Shown here: one piece after another, positions 32,618-41,060 of the stretch
Layout of the letters: the number at the start of each line of letters is the position of its first letter
How positions within the stretch are numbered: the stretch's first letter is position 1
Source: Microbacterium proteolyticum
Lineage (GTDB): Bacteria > Actinomycetota > Actinomycetes > Actinomycetales > Microbacteriaceae
Length of the DNA: 64,000 nt
Reading direction: 5' to 3'
Assembly: GCF_030818075.1 (NCBI RefSeq)
Contig: NZ_JAUSZZ010000001.1
Span: 1,116,001-1,180,000, forward strand
The notes under the pieces: generated by a model
Told to the model about the DNA's origin: nothing
The model's input: only the letters and a program-made list of their open reading frames with translations
Databases searched by the model: none
Made by a program: the position numbers and the translations under genes

Positions 32618-33300
32618 CCGGCAGGCAGGGGTTGCGGGAGACCGAGCGCGACGACGTGCCGTGGGGGAGGCCGGCGATCGCCGGCATCCCTCTGCCGCCC
32701 TTCCTGGATGCCGACGAGCGCACCGCCTACGTCCGGTCGCTGCAGACGTATGTCGCCCTGCTCGACGAGGGCGCGCCCACCGCGACGACGGTCGCGCTCC
32801 TGGCCGCGCTCGAGCGAGGGATTCCCGCGGTGGGGGAGGCCTGGAGCGCAGAGTTGTCGATGCTCGAACTCGACGTGAGCGTCGCCACCTTCTTCCCGGC
32901 GCCGTGGACGCCCGAGCGCCTCGCCCCCGCGATGGATCCCCTCGAGCACTTCTCGCCGCGGTTCACCCGCGGCGCGTGGAGGTGGCATTTCGACCCCGAG
33001 TACGAGGCGACGCCCACGACGACCGGCTGGCGGATCGAGCGGCACGAGCGCGGATCGCGCACGACGGCGGAGCTCGACCACCGCGATGACCTCGTGCTGC
33101 TGTGGATGGACGCGTTCCGCAATCGGTTCCCCTACCCCATCGCGCACATGCCGTCGCCGCGGGCCGCGCCCGTCGAGGAATTGGCGGCCGCCGCCCGGAG
33201 CGCGCGAACGGCGCACGCGGTCGACATGTCGATGCCGTACCTCGCGAGGTGGAGGACCCGGCCTCTCCCGTCGGGAAAGCCGGGCGGCGCGACTCGATAA
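32614..33300 (+). CDS. Hypothetical protein coupled to the menC-like gene
   Basis: A 228-residue soluble protein without a domain I recognise. It is rich in Trp, Pro and Arg ([44 protein letters not shown]) and has no membrane helix or signal. Its start codon overlaps the stop of the menC-like gene, so the two are translationally coupled. Its end carries the -10 box (TAAACT, 33298-33303) of the glycyl-tRNA synthetase gene. Confidence 0.7.
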   Translation: MTGRQGLRETERDDVPWGRPAIAGIPLPPFLDADERTAYVRSLQTYVALLDEGAPTATTVALLAALERGIPAVGEAWSAELSMLELDVSVATFFPAPWTPERLAPAMDPLEHFSPRFTRGAWRWHFDPEYEATPTTTGWRIERHERGSRTTAELDHRDDLVLLWMDAFRNRFPYPIAHMPSPRAAPVEELAAAARSARTAHAVDMSMPYLARWRTRPLPSGKPGGATR

Positions 33301-33303
33301 ACT
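33298..33303 (+). promoter_or_regulatory. -10 hexamer TAAACT of glyS
   Basis: TAAACT lies 56 bases before the GTG of glyS, overlapping the TAA stop of the gene upstream. The leader contains GGAG five bases before the start. Confidence 0.5.
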
Positions 33304-33359
33304 GGGGGTCCGCGCGTTCCGCGGCATCCCCACTCTCTTTTGCGACCATTGGAGCCACC

Positions 33360-34745
33360 GTGGCCGAACAGTCCCGCCTCGATAAGGTCATCGCCCTCGC
33401 CCGCCACCGCGGGTTCGTGTTCCAGGCCGGTGAGATCTACGGCGGTTCGCGCTCGGCGTGGGATTACGGTCCCCTCGGCACCGAGTTGAAGGAGAACATC
33501 CGCCGGCAGTGGTGGCAGACGTTCGTCCGCGGTCGCGGCGACATGGTGGGGCTCGACTCCAGCATCGTTCTGCCCAAGCGCGTGTGGGAGGCCTCCGGTC
33601 ACGTCGCGACGTTCGCCGACAAGGTGGTCGAGTCGACCATCACGCACAAGCGTTATCGCGCCGATCACCTGTGGGAGGCGTTCGTCGCCAAGCGCGGTCG
33701 CGAGCCCGAGAGCTGGGACGAGGTTCCCGACCCCGACACCGGCCAGCGCGGCAACTGGACCGAGCCGCGGTCGTTCTCCGGTCTGGTCAAGACCTACCTC
33801 GGCGTCGTCGACGACGAGTCGGGCCTGTACTTCCTGCGCCCCGAGACCGCGCAGGGCATCTTCGTGAACTTCTCGAACGTGCTCACGGCATCCCGTCGCA
33901 AGCCCCCGTTCGGCGTCGGCCAGGTGGGCAAGGCGTTCCGCAACGAGATCACGCCCGGCAACTTCATCTTCCGCACGCGCGAGTTCGAGCAGATGGAGAT
34001 CGAGTACTTCACCCCGCCCGCCGAGGCGAACGAGTGGTTCGAGCACTGGGTCGAGGCGTGCTGGAACTGGTTCATCGATCTCGGTATCGACCCGGAGAAC
34101 ATGAAGCGCTTCGACGTTCCCGAAGACGACCGCGCGCACTACTCCGCCGGCACGATCGACGTCGAGTACCGCTTCGGCTTCCCGGGCAAGGAGTGGGGCG
34201 AGCTCATGGGCGTCGCCAACCGCACCGACTACGACCTCAAGAGCCACTCCGAGGCGTCGGGCCAGTCGCTCACCTTCTTCGACCAGGCCTCGGGCGAGAA
34301 GTACACGCCGTACGTCATCGAGCCGTCGTTCGGTCTGACCCGCGCCATGATGGCGTTCCTCGTCGATGCGTACCGCGAAGAAGAGGTGCCCAACGCCAAG
34401 GGCGGCACCGACACCCGCACGGTGCTGAAGCTCGACCCGCGCCTCGCGCCCGTCAAGGTCGCGGTGCTGCCGCTCTCGCGCAACGAGCGCCTGTCGCCGC
34501 TGGCCCGCGAGGTCGCCGACACCCTGCGCTCGGCCGGGTGGAACATCGACTTCGACGACGCCGGTGCCATCGGCCGCCGTTACCGTCGCCAGGACGAGAT
34601 CGGCACGCCGTACTGCGTCACGGTCGACTTCGACTCGCTCGACGACAACGCCGTGACCGTGCGCGACCGCGACACGATGGGCCAGGAGCGCATCGGCCTC
34701 GACGCCCTGCACGGGTACCTCGCCGAGCGGCTCCGCGGAGCCTGA
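33360..34745 (+). CDS. glyS: Glycine-tRNA ligase (alpha2 type)
   Basis: A 461-residue class II synthetase charging tRNA-Gly. Clear features are [30 protein letters not shown] at the N-terminus, the class II motif 2 region ([34 protein letters not shown]), motif 3 ([15 protein letters not shown]) and a C-terminal anticodon-binding domain from about residue 360 ([24 protein letters not shown]). Length is normal for the single-chain enzyme. The GTG at 33360 is placed by GGAG at 33351-33354; a longer frame overlaps the upstream gene and lacks conservation. Confidence 0.96.
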   Translation: MAEQSRLDKVIALARHRGFVFQAGEIYGGSRSAWDYGPLGTELKENIRRQWWQTFVRGRGDMVGLDSSIVLPKRVWEASGHVATFADKVVESTITHKRYRADHLWEAFVAKRGREPESWDEVPDPDTGQRGNWTEPRSFSGLVKTYLGVVDDESGLYFLRPETAQGIFVNFSNVLTASRRKPPFGVGQVGKAFRNEITPGNFIFRTREFEQMEIEYFTPPAEANEWFEHWVEACWNWFIDLGIDPENMKRFDVPEDDRAHYSAGTIDVEYRFGFPGKEWGELMGVANRTDYDLKSHSEASGQSLTFFDQASGEKYTPYVIEPSFGLTRAMMAFLVDAYREEEVPNAKGGTDTRTVLKLDPRLAPVKVAVLPLSRNERLSPLAREVADTLRSAGWNIDFDDAGAIGRRYRRQDEIGTPYCVTVDFDSLDDNAVTVRDRDTMGQERIGLDALHGYLAERLRGA

Positions 34746-34752
34746 TCCGGTC

Positions 34753-36136
34753 ATGACGGGTTCGGAGGACTTCGTCGGGATCATCCGGGCGGCCGTCGCG
34801 GCCGACCCGGGCAACATCGGCCTGCGCGTCGACCTCGTCGAGCTGCTGCTGCAGGCGCAGCTCGACGAGGCCGCGGCCGAGATCGAGCGCATCGCCGAGC
34901 TCGGCGCGAACGCGGCCACCGTGGGCGTGCTGCGCGCGCGGCTCGCGGCGGCGCGGCTGCGCGCGGGGCAGACCCCGGATGCCACGCCCCCGGTGCCGGG
35001 CGCGGGTGCACCGCCCGCCGCGCCGGTGACGCCCCCGCCGGCACCCGCCCCGCCGTCTTCCGCGCCGATCGTGCCCGGCCCTCCAGCCGCCACGACGGGG
35101 CAGCCCGCTGCGCCCGCGGCGCCGACGGGGCAGCCCGCTGCCCCCGCGGCCGTGACGGGGGAGCCCGCCGCGCCCGCGACCGGCTCCGTCGGCACCACGC
35201 CGCCCGGCGATGCGCCCCTGCTCGAGGTGGCGGCCGACAAGGTCGAGAAGCCGGTCTGGGACGTCGAGCGCCCCGTCGTCACCCTCGCCGACGTCGCCGG
35301 CCTCGACGAGGTCAAGCAGCACCTCAACGGCGCCTTCCTCCTGCCCATGCGCAACCCCGAAATGGCGCGCATGTTCGGCAAGGCCCCGCGAGGCAGCCTG
35401 CTGATGTACGGCCCGCCCGGCTGCGGCAAGACGTTCATCGCCCGCGCGATCGCGGGCGAGCTCGGGGCGAACTTCGTGCACGCGACGCTCGCCGACCTCG
35501 TCCGGCCGCACTTTCGGCGAGACCGAGCAGTCGATCCACTCCCTCTTCGAGGCCGCGCGCGCCGCGCGACCCTGCGTGGTGTTCATCGACGAATTCGACG
35601 CCATCGGCGGGCGGCGCAGCTCCGGCGGGTCGTCCGCGCAGTCGTTGCGCATGTTCGCCAGCCAGCTGCTCGAGGAGTTCGACGGGGTGGATGCCGACAA
35701 CGACGGCGTCTACATCCTCGCCGCCACGAACCGCCCGTGGGACGTCGACCCGGCCCTGCGGCGTCCGGGGCGCATCGACCGCACCGTGCTGGTGCTCCCG
35801 CCCGACCAGCCCGCGCGACTCGCGATCGTCGAGAACGCGCTGCGCGACAAGCCCGCCGCGGCGGTCGACGCGCGGGAGCTCGCGCGGCGGACCGAGGAGT
35901 TCTCCGGTGCCGACATCGCCTACGTCGTGGACCGGGCGATCGAGACCGCGTTCACCGAGTCGGTGGCATCCGGGGTGCCGCGCATGATCGGCACGGCCGA
36001 TCTCGAGCAGGCCGCCACGAAGGTGGTGCCGTCGACCCGCGAATGGTTCGAGCAGATCAAACCCGTGCTCGAGTACGGCGTCGACGACGGCACGTTCGGC
36101 CAGCTGCGCGCCTACCTCAAGCGCCACCACATCTGA
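34753..36136 (+). pseudogene. AAA-family ATPase, frameshifted
   Basis: The ATG-initiated frame encodes a helical N-terminal domain (residues 1-75), an Ala/Pro/Gly linker (about 75-160) and an AAA module with Walker A GPPGCGKT at residues 220-227. It leaves the correct frame at the TTT of 35512-35514. The other frame continues directly with FGETEQSIHSLFEAARAARP, Walker B VVFIDEFDAIGG, sensor AATNRPWDVDPALRRPGRID and a lid domain, ending at 36136. Removing one T would restore a protein of about 460 residues of the FtsH/VCP-like type. The event lies in a 3-base homopolymer, so sequencing error is quite possible. A TPR protein starts one base after the stop. Confidence 0.75.
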
Positions 36137-36137
36137 C

Positions 36138-37184
36138 ATGGCATCCGATCCCCTCGGCCAGGCTCGCCGGTACCTCCTGCTCGGCGAGCCGCAGAAGGCG
36201 CGGCTGATGCTCGAGCTCGTGCTGTCGGAGCATCCCGACCACGGGCCGGCGCTGCTGCTCATGGCGATCACGCGGACCGAGATCGGCGATGCCGAGGGAG
36301 CCGAGCGCGACGCGCGCCTCGCCTTCGCGCACCCTGAGCTGCGGGCGGATGCCGCGTCGCTCCTCGCCCGGATCACCATGGCGCGCGATTCGACCGAGGC
36401 GCTGGGCTGGGCGAGCGAGGCCGTGCGGCTGGATCCGGGGCGCAGCGAGTTCCGCCTCGTGCTCGCGCGCATCCTTCGCGAACGACGGCAGTTCGACGCG
36501 GCCCGTCGGGAGGCGGAAGCGGGCCTGACCACCGCGGCCGGCGAGGACGAGCGGGTGGAAGCTCTCGTCACCGCGTCGTCGATCGCTCTGCAGCAGGTGC
36601 CCCGTCGTGAGGAGGCGGTGCGTCTGGCCGAAGAGGCGGCCCGCATCGACCCGACAAATCCCTCGGTGGGGCAGATGCTGGCCGCGGCGCAGATGGCGAG
36701 CGGGCGCCGGACCCAGGCGATCGTCACCGCCCGCCGCATCCTCAGCGAGAACCCGGTCGCACGCGTTCCCCCGTACCTCGCCCAGGTGGCGACGGCCTTG
36801 CTGGTGCGGTTCCTGATCGGACTCGTCACGCTGGTCTCTGTCGTCACGCCGTTGCTCACGTTCGCGATGTTCGCGCAGATCTACGGGATGCCGGTCGGCT
36901 CGCGCGTGGGGGCGGCGGTCGCGTTCGGATCGGTCTGTGTGATCTGCGTGGGCGTGCTGAGTCCGCTCCGTGACCCGGGCGTCTCCCGCGCGGTCCGGCT
37001 CTTCCTGCGTCAACGCCCGATCGAGGTGGTGGCCCTGGTCACGGCGGGCGTGATCGCTCTGGGGTATCTGGTGGTGATCGTCACGGGGTTCTTCCCGCTG
37101 ATCCCCCTGATGCCTCTGCTCGCCCTGGCGGTGTGGACCGTGCACGAGGTGAAGCTGACGCAGCTGCGCCCGCCGGTGTCGTGA
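36138..37184 (+). CDS. TPR-repeat protein with C-terminal membrane segments
   Basis: A 348-residue protein. Residues 1-215 are helical repeats of tetratricopeptide type (RRYLLLGEPQKARLMLELVLSEHPDHGPALLLMA; EEAVRLAEEAARIDPTNPSVGQML). Residues 220-340 contain four membrane helices (LVRFLIGLVTLVSVVTPLLTFAM; AVAFGSVCVICVGVLS; VVALVTAGVIALGYLVVIVTG; IPLMPLLALAVWTV). It probably acts as a membrane-anchored assembly platform. It begins one base after the AAA ATPase stop, so the two should work together, perhaps in protein quality control or secretion. Confidence 0.8.
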   Translation: MASDPLGQARRYLLLGEPQKARLMLELVLSEHPDHGPALLLMAITRTEIGDAEGAERDARLAFAHPELRADAASLLARITMARDSTEALGWASEAVRLDPGRSEFRLVLARILRERRQFDAARREAEAGLTTAAGEDERVEALVTASSIALQQVPRREEAVRLAEEAARIDPTNPSVGQMLAAAQMASGRRTQAIVTARRILSENPVARVPPYLAQVATALLVRFLIGLVTLVSVVTPLLTFAMFAQIYGMPVGSRVGAAVAFGSVCVICVGVLSPLRDPGVSRAVRLFLRQRPIEVVALVTAGVIALGYLVVIVTGFFPLIPLMPLLALAVWTVHEVKLTQLRPPVS

Positions 37185-37219
37185 GGACCTGCCCCTCCGT
37201 CCGGCGCGACGCCCTGCGC

Positions 37220-37573
37220 TCAGCCGCGTCCGCCGGGGGAGAGATCGCGTGCGGTGCCGTCTGACACGGCGGCGAGCGCGGCGATGATGCGCGCCGCGCG
37301 CTGCTCGGCCTCCCACGGCGCGACGAGGTCGATCCACCAGCGCGGCTCCGCGGCGGCCGGGGCATCCTCGCCGAGGAGCCGCCACACCTCGGTGGGTCGC
37401 GCGGGAACCGGATGCACGATCGTCAGCACGGTGGCATCCCCGTCGACGAGCACGATCTGCATACCCCCGGCGTCGAGGCGGTAGGCGAGCGAGGGTTCGG
37501 TCGCGGCGACGGAGTGGGCGACCTCGCGCAGCCCGATCACGCGCGGGGTGAGCAGGACGTACTCGTGGGGCAT
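37220..37573 (-). CDS. Hypothetical protein
   Basis: A 117-residue soluble protein beginning PHEYVLLTPRVIGLREVAHSV, with no recognised domain; WRLLGEDAPAAAEPRWWIDLV lies in the centre. It is read from the ATG at 37573, which shares one base with the stop of the upstream gene (TGATG), so the two are coupled. It converges on the TPR gene, 35 bases away. Confidence 0.6.
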   Translation of the reverse strand: MPHEYVLLTPRVIGLREVAHSVAATEPSLAYRLDAGGMQIVLVDGDATVLTIVHPVPARPTEVWRLLGEDAPAAAEPRWWIDLVAPWEAEQRAARIIAALAAVSDGTARDLSPGGRG

Positions 37574-37974
37574 CAGCGGTTCCGCCATTCGTCGATGTCG
37601 AGCCGGAACCCCGTCAGTTCCGCGACGCGGTCGGCGCCGAGAGTCTCGGCGATCTCGACGAGCCGGTCCCAGGCGATCTCGACGGGCTCCTCTGACCGTC
37701 GGAGGGGGATCACGAGCGCGGGCGTCCGCGGGCGGCCGGCCACGCGCGCGCCGAAGCGCTCCGCCCAGGTCGCGGGGTCCAGCGCGAGGTCGCGCACCGC
37801 GGGCGCACCGACCAACAGAGCCAGGGGCCGGGGCGTGGGGGCGACGAACGCCGAGGTTGTGAGGTCGGCTCGGCCCGGACGCGTGAAGAGAGCCGCCATC
37901 AGGGGCCACGGGGTGACGGCGAGCTCGTCGAGCAGCTCGACCGCGGCGTCGGGCTGCCTGACGGCTTCAAGCAC
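37573..37974 (-). CDS. Hypothetical protein, probably truncated at its N-terminus
   Basis: Up to 133 residues, no recognised family (LMAALFTRPGRADLTTSAFVAPTPRPLALLVGAPAV; IPLRRSEEPVEIAWDRLVEIAETLGADRVAELTGF). The only available start near the expected position is a GTG at 37974. That codon already lies within plus-strand sequence encoding a toxin-like fragment (DGFKHEGNYVVRYEDG). I infer that the native 5' end was lost when the toxin/immunity segment arrived, the junction being near 37945-37960. Coupled to the gene downstream. Confidence 0.5.
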   Translation of the reverse strand: MLEAVRQPDAAVELLDELAVTPWPLMAALFTRPGRADLTTSAFVAPTPRPLALLVGAPAVRDLALDPATWAERFGARVAGRPRTPALVIPLRRSEEPVEIAWDRLVEIAETLGADRVAELTGFRLDIDEWRNR

Positions 37975-38406
37975 GAGGGCAACTATGTGGTTCGATACGA
38001 GGACGGCGTCCCGGGGTCGCGGATCTTGGCGGAGAATTATTTAGGTCTTCGCGAGCGCTCCGTCCACAATGAAGGATCTGACACACTTGTGCTTGGGCGT
38101 TATGTGAAGAACGATCCCACTTCCTACATTGCGGTTGCTGAGCGCGACGGTGCTAAATACTTCGATATGGGTCCTGAGTGGAGCCAGGCGGAGAATAAGT
38201 ATGGGTTGTCGCCCCGGGATGATATGTTCAATTTCTTCAACCGGCCGGTGCTTGACGAGGCGATGCGATCTGGGATGAAAATACGGTTCACTCATGACCC
38301 GGTTAGCGCTCGAGGTAGTTTCTTGGAGACCGAAGCCAGATATCTAGTTGCTCACGGATACCGCATCATGCCCGACGGGAACGGTGGCTTCTATGCCCAA
38401 CGATGA
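37945..38406 (+). pseudogene. C-terminal fragment of a polymorphic toxin (toxin remnant 1)
   Basis: An open frame without its own N-terminus reads GLPDGFKHEGNYVVRYEDG and continues about 150 residues to the TGA at 38406 (GSRILAENYLGLRERS; SQAENKYGLSPRDDMFNFF; NGGFYAQR at the end). This layout, a globular C-terminal domain rich in Tyr/Phe/Asn directly followed by a small acidic gene with overlapping start, is that of a polymorphic-toxin tip and its immunity gene. The fold is unknown to me. A GTG at 37987 could start translation but no ribosome binding site is seen. From about 37990 the GC content falls visibly (runs such as AGAATTATTTAGG), unlike the flanks. Confidence 0.55.
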
Positions 38407-38743
38407 ATCAATGTCGGATCTGGCCCGCTTGCTGGACGCGAGTTTGCGGCGAGTATTCGGGGGCGAGCAGAGCGCTCTCGTATTCAGAGAACTTCAAGAG
38501 GGGGATCACTCGTGGATGCAAGCATCTTTCGTTCTGTACGAATACTGGGAGATTCTATTCACGTACGATCGCGGCGCCTTCGGGTTCTCGATACCATTTC
38601 GCTTTTCTGGGCCCGCGGTTCTGGATGGACCTACGGATGTCTTCACGCTAGATGATCTCGACTCGCTCTTGCATGAAGTCGGAAGTCGCGTGAGGCTTAG
38701 AATTCCCGATAAGTATTTGGCTGCACGTGGAGTCGGTATCTGA
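38393..38743 (+). CDS. Putative immunity protein 1
   Basis: A 116-residue soluble protein overlapping the end of toxin remnant 1 by 14 bases. It has a helical N-terminus (SMSDLARLLDASLRRVFGGEQS), a core FVLYEYWEILFTYDRGAFGFSIPFRF and the end VRLRIPDKYLAARGV. A degraded paralogue follows at 38834. Position straight after a toxin tip, small size and duplication suggest an immunity protein; the family is not recognised. Codon use is clearly less GC-biased than in the chromosome around it. ATG 38411 is an alternative start. Confidence 0.65.
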   Translation: MPNDESMSDLARLLDASLRRVFGGEQSALVFRELQEGDHSWMQASFVLYEYWEILFTYDRGAFGFSIPFRFSGPAVLDGPTDVFTLDDLDSLLHEVGSRVRLRIPDKYLAARGVGI

Positions 38744-38833
38744 GGTTTATACTTCGGAGAGGAGCTTTTGGTCATGGAGGCCAAGTGCATAGAGACGGCT
38801 GCGACACTGTTCCTGATGGAAATGGGGGATAGT

Positions 38834-39199
38834 ATGCGACTCCAGGAGTCAATGTCGGCGTATGTGAAAACCTTTAGTCGTGCGGTTTAGAACGTTTTAG
38901 GCGAAGATCAGGGCAGTCTGATCTTTCTGGAGGTTCATCACAGGCCTCGGCCGGGGCTCCAAGCGTCGTTTGTGCTCTACGAGTACTGGCAGATCATTTT
39001 CGGTTATAAAGACGGTAGTTTCGGGTTTGAGATTCCCTTCCGAACTTCGTCGGCGGCGGTACTCCTTGGTCCGACCAAAGAGTGGGCTCTGAATGATCTC
39101 GAGGGCGTTGTACGGGAGGTCGACCGCCGTGTGAGACTCCGAATCCCGGACAAGTATTTGGCCGCACGGGAGGCAGAAGGTCTTTGCGCATCACATTAG
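38834..39199 (+). pseudogene. Second copy of immunity protein 1, broken by a TAG
   Basis: Translating from the ATG at 38834 gives a 121-residue paralogue of the preceding gene over its whole length: ESMSAYVKTFSRAV, then TAG at 38888-38890 (codon 19), then NVLGEDQGSLIFLEV, ASFVLYEYWQIIFGYKDG and VRLRIPDKYLAAREAEG. The shared segments FVLYEYW and RVRLRIPDKYLAAR are identical. A GTG at 38972 could restart a short product. No toxin lies directly upstream, so it looks like an orphan immunity gene that lost function. Confidence 0.75.
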
Positions 39200-39247
39200 T
39201 GCGTTGCGTCGACATCGTTCCGTGACCCGATTCCTGTGGATGCAGAC

Positions 39248-39265
39248 GGGGGGGGGGGGGGGGGG
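39248..39265. repeat. Homopolymer of 18 G
   Basis: An uninterrupted run of 18 guanines just before toxin remnant 2. Runs of this length are slippage-prone, both biologically (phase variation) and in sequencing. Confidence 0.9.
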
Positions 39266-39446
39266 AGACGTGGGAAGTGACACCAGGAGGGACGTACCGG
39301 ATGCTCGCAATTCTCGATGATCTCACCGGAGGGTAGGTCCCGGTGGGCGGATGGAAGCCGGACCTCCCGTGATGGTGCGCGAACTGCATCAGCGGGGGAT
39401 GTTCGCGCTCATCGTGCGCGAGCTGCTGGCCGCGGGGGCGTCATGA
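39265..39446 (+). pseudogene. Toxin remnant 2 (frameshifted C-terminal tail)
   Basis: One frame reads ETWEVTPGGTYRMLAILDDL, TGG, TAG, VPVGGWKPDLP; the next frame takes over at about 39365 with VMVRELHQRGMFALIVRELL and AAGAS, ending in a TGA that overlaps the next ATG (ATGA). A TAG and a shift must both be repaired to join them. It looks like the last 60 residues of a secreted toxin domain whose upstream part is gone and whose immunity gene is intact downstream. The assignment is inferred from layout, not from a known fold. Confidence 0.45.
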
Positions 39447-40030
39447 GTACTTCGTGGTATGTCGACAGCGTGGCGAACGCCCTCTGGGAGTCCATGAGCG
39501 CGGATCTGCTCGCGGGTTACGGGGGACGCGTGAGCATCGCAAAATTCCTCGGAAAGTCCAGCGAGGAAGAGGCGCAGAGTTCTTGGTCGTCGCGAGTCGC
39601 TCGCGATCTCGCCGAGCTCCCGCCGAATGTGTCGAGTACGCTCATCGTCGATCCGAGCTCTGCCCCGGTGGGGGTATGGCCTGAGGTCACGGCGCGTTTC
39701 GAGCTGGGCCGCGTGACGGTGAGTATCTCCGGTGAGGACGTGTGGAGAGCGGCGATGCGGCCAGGCTTCAGTGCGGCGATCATCGCGGGCCTGGGGTGGA
39801 AGTGGTGGGCGGGCCGGTGGGCTGACGCGCTCAGCGCTCTGGGCGCGCATCGCGGGCCGATTGTGCGCGCAGCGGACGACGACGATCTCTCGTGGATCGC
39901 TCAACGCCCCGCCGAGCCGGGACCGTGGACCCGTGCGCGTTCGGAAGCTGACGCTGTTCTGATCAGCGAAGCCGAGGCGTTAGGGACCCCTCGCCTGTTC
40001 GAAGTGTACGAGGAGTTGAACCGTGGTTGA
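39443..40030 (+). CDS. Putative immunity protein 2
   Basis: A 195-residue soluble protein that starts by ATGA overlap with toxin remnant 2. Features are DSVANALWESMSADLLAGYG near the start, a Trp-rich middle (AGLGWKWWAGRWADALSALG) and an acidic patch AADDDDLSWIAQRP. No known domain. Its first 80 residues are duplicated at 40766, where they again follow a toxin remnant, which supports an immunity role. Its stop overlaps the next start by eight bases. Confidence 0.6.
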   Translation: MSTSWYVDSVANALWESMSADLLAGYGGRVSIAKFLGKSSEEEAQSSWSSRVARDLAELPPNVSSTLIVDPSSAPVGVWPEVTARFELGRVTVSISGEDVWRAAMRPGFSAAIIAGLGWKWWAGRWADALSALGAHRGPIVRAADDDDLSWIAQRPAEPGPWTRARSEADAVLISEAEALGTPRLFEVYEELNRG

Positions 40031-40604
40031 TGGTGCCCGGCGTGTGGAAGAGGCCCTCGCGAAGCTGCCCGTTGTTCGGGGAATGGACGTCGCCTTCACC
40101 GAAGAATTTCTTTCTCTTGCCGCGCGCGCGGGATACACGCCGAACAGGGAGGGCGCGCATTCCCTGTCGCTGGCGAACACAGGAGGTGAAATCCGCTACA
40201 CGGTTTCGCCGTACCAGGGCGGGTATCTCCTCTCATCCGCTGAACGCGCGGAAGAGCCCGAAGGTCTGATGTGGGCTGCCGAACTTCGCTACGTGGAGGT
40301 CATGCTCGCACGCTTGCTCGCCGTCGCCCTGCGTTCCCGCGAGGGAATGGAGCCGGTGCGTCTGCCAATAGGATGGGAGGAGGCTGCCGACCAATTCGAG
40401 GCCATCGATTTCGGGGATGGGTGGACAGGCCTGGCGCGCGGCGGAAGTCCGCTCGCGCTGAAGGTTGCCGATCGGAACCCTCTGCACCCCGTGATCCAAC
40501 TCTCATATCTTCTCGTCGGCGCCTTCGATGAGGTTCTCGTCTCGTTGTCGTCCGGAGACGGTGCCCCCCTCCTCATCCCGTACATCCGACCGCCGCGCCG
40601 GTGA
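40023..40604 (+). CDS. Imm61-like immunity protein
   Basis: A 193-residue protein whose central part, FLSLAARAGYTPNREGAHSL, GGEIRYTVSPYQGGYLLSSAER and the following helix ending in LRSREGMEPVRLP, matches the pattern of the Imm61 immunity family (AGY, GGE-R-Y-x3-P, L-x-x-A-E-R, then R-S-x-x-G) as I know it from actinobacterial toxin loci. The last third resembles no family that I know. GAGGAG precedes the GTG start, which overlaps the upstream gene. It has no cognate toxin in this window. Confidence 0.6.
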   Translation: MVDGARRVEEALAKLPVVRGMDVAFTEEFLSLAARAGYTPNREGAHSLSLANTGGEIRYTVSPYQGGYLLSSAERAEEPEGLMWAAELRYVEVMLARLLAVALRSREGMEPVRLPIGWEEAADQFEAIDFGDGWTGLARGGSPLALKVADRNPLHPVIQLSYLLVGAFDEVLVSLSSGDGAPLLIPYIRPPRR

Positions 40605-40767
40605 CGGCTCGTCCGCGGGCAGACCGAGAGTTCCCGAGAACCCCCTTGCTGTCCGGGAGCCGATCCCCATGCAGGGCCGGAGGCTCAGTACGAGTCCGAG
40701 ATCCTCTTCCAGCGCGGCACGGAGTTTGAAGTCGTGTCCAAGTCAGCTGCCAGCCCCGGAGCGTCAT
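40605..40767 (+). pseudogene. Toxin remnant 3: C-terminus of an ADP-ribosyltransferase-like toxin
   Basis: One frame ends in PIPMQGRRLS at 40689. The adjacent frame continues with QYESEILFQRGTEFEVVSKS and AASPGAS to a TGA that overlaps the next ATG. Joined by one missing base this gives GRRLS-YESEILFQRGTEFEVVS, the layout of the ARTT loop and last strand of ADP-ribosyltransferase exotoxins, with ESE as the catalytic E-x-E. Only about 50 residues remain and the NAD-binding Arg and STS parts are absent, so it must be inactive. Confidence 0.5.
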
Positions 40768-41026
40768 GAATACTTCGTCGCACGTCGACAGTGTGGCAAA
40801 CGCCCTCTGGGAGTCCATGAGCGCGGATCTGCTCGCAAGTTACGGGGGAGGCGTGAGCATCGCGAAGTTCCTCGGAAAGCCCAGTAAGGAAGAGGCACAG
40901 AGGTCTTGGTCGTCGCGAATTGCTCGCGATCTCGCCCAGCTTCCGCCGAATGTGTTGAGTTCGCTCATCGTCGATCCGAGTTCTGCGACGGTGGAGGTAT
41001 GGGTCGGCTCGTTGTCATGCGGGTGA
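40766..41026 (+). pseudogene. Truncated copy of immunity protein 2
   Basis: The first 75 or so residues repeat the gene at 39443 with few changes (VDSVANALWESMSADLL; GVSIAKFLGKPSKEEAQ; LIVDPSSATVEVW). The similarity ends at about 41000, where the sequence passes into native DNA and a stop follows. It marks the right edge of the inserted segment, since the native isomerase gene ends at 41061. Confidence 0.75.
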
Positions 41027-41060
41027 AGCGGCATGGCGATCCTTCCCGTCGGGCACCGGC

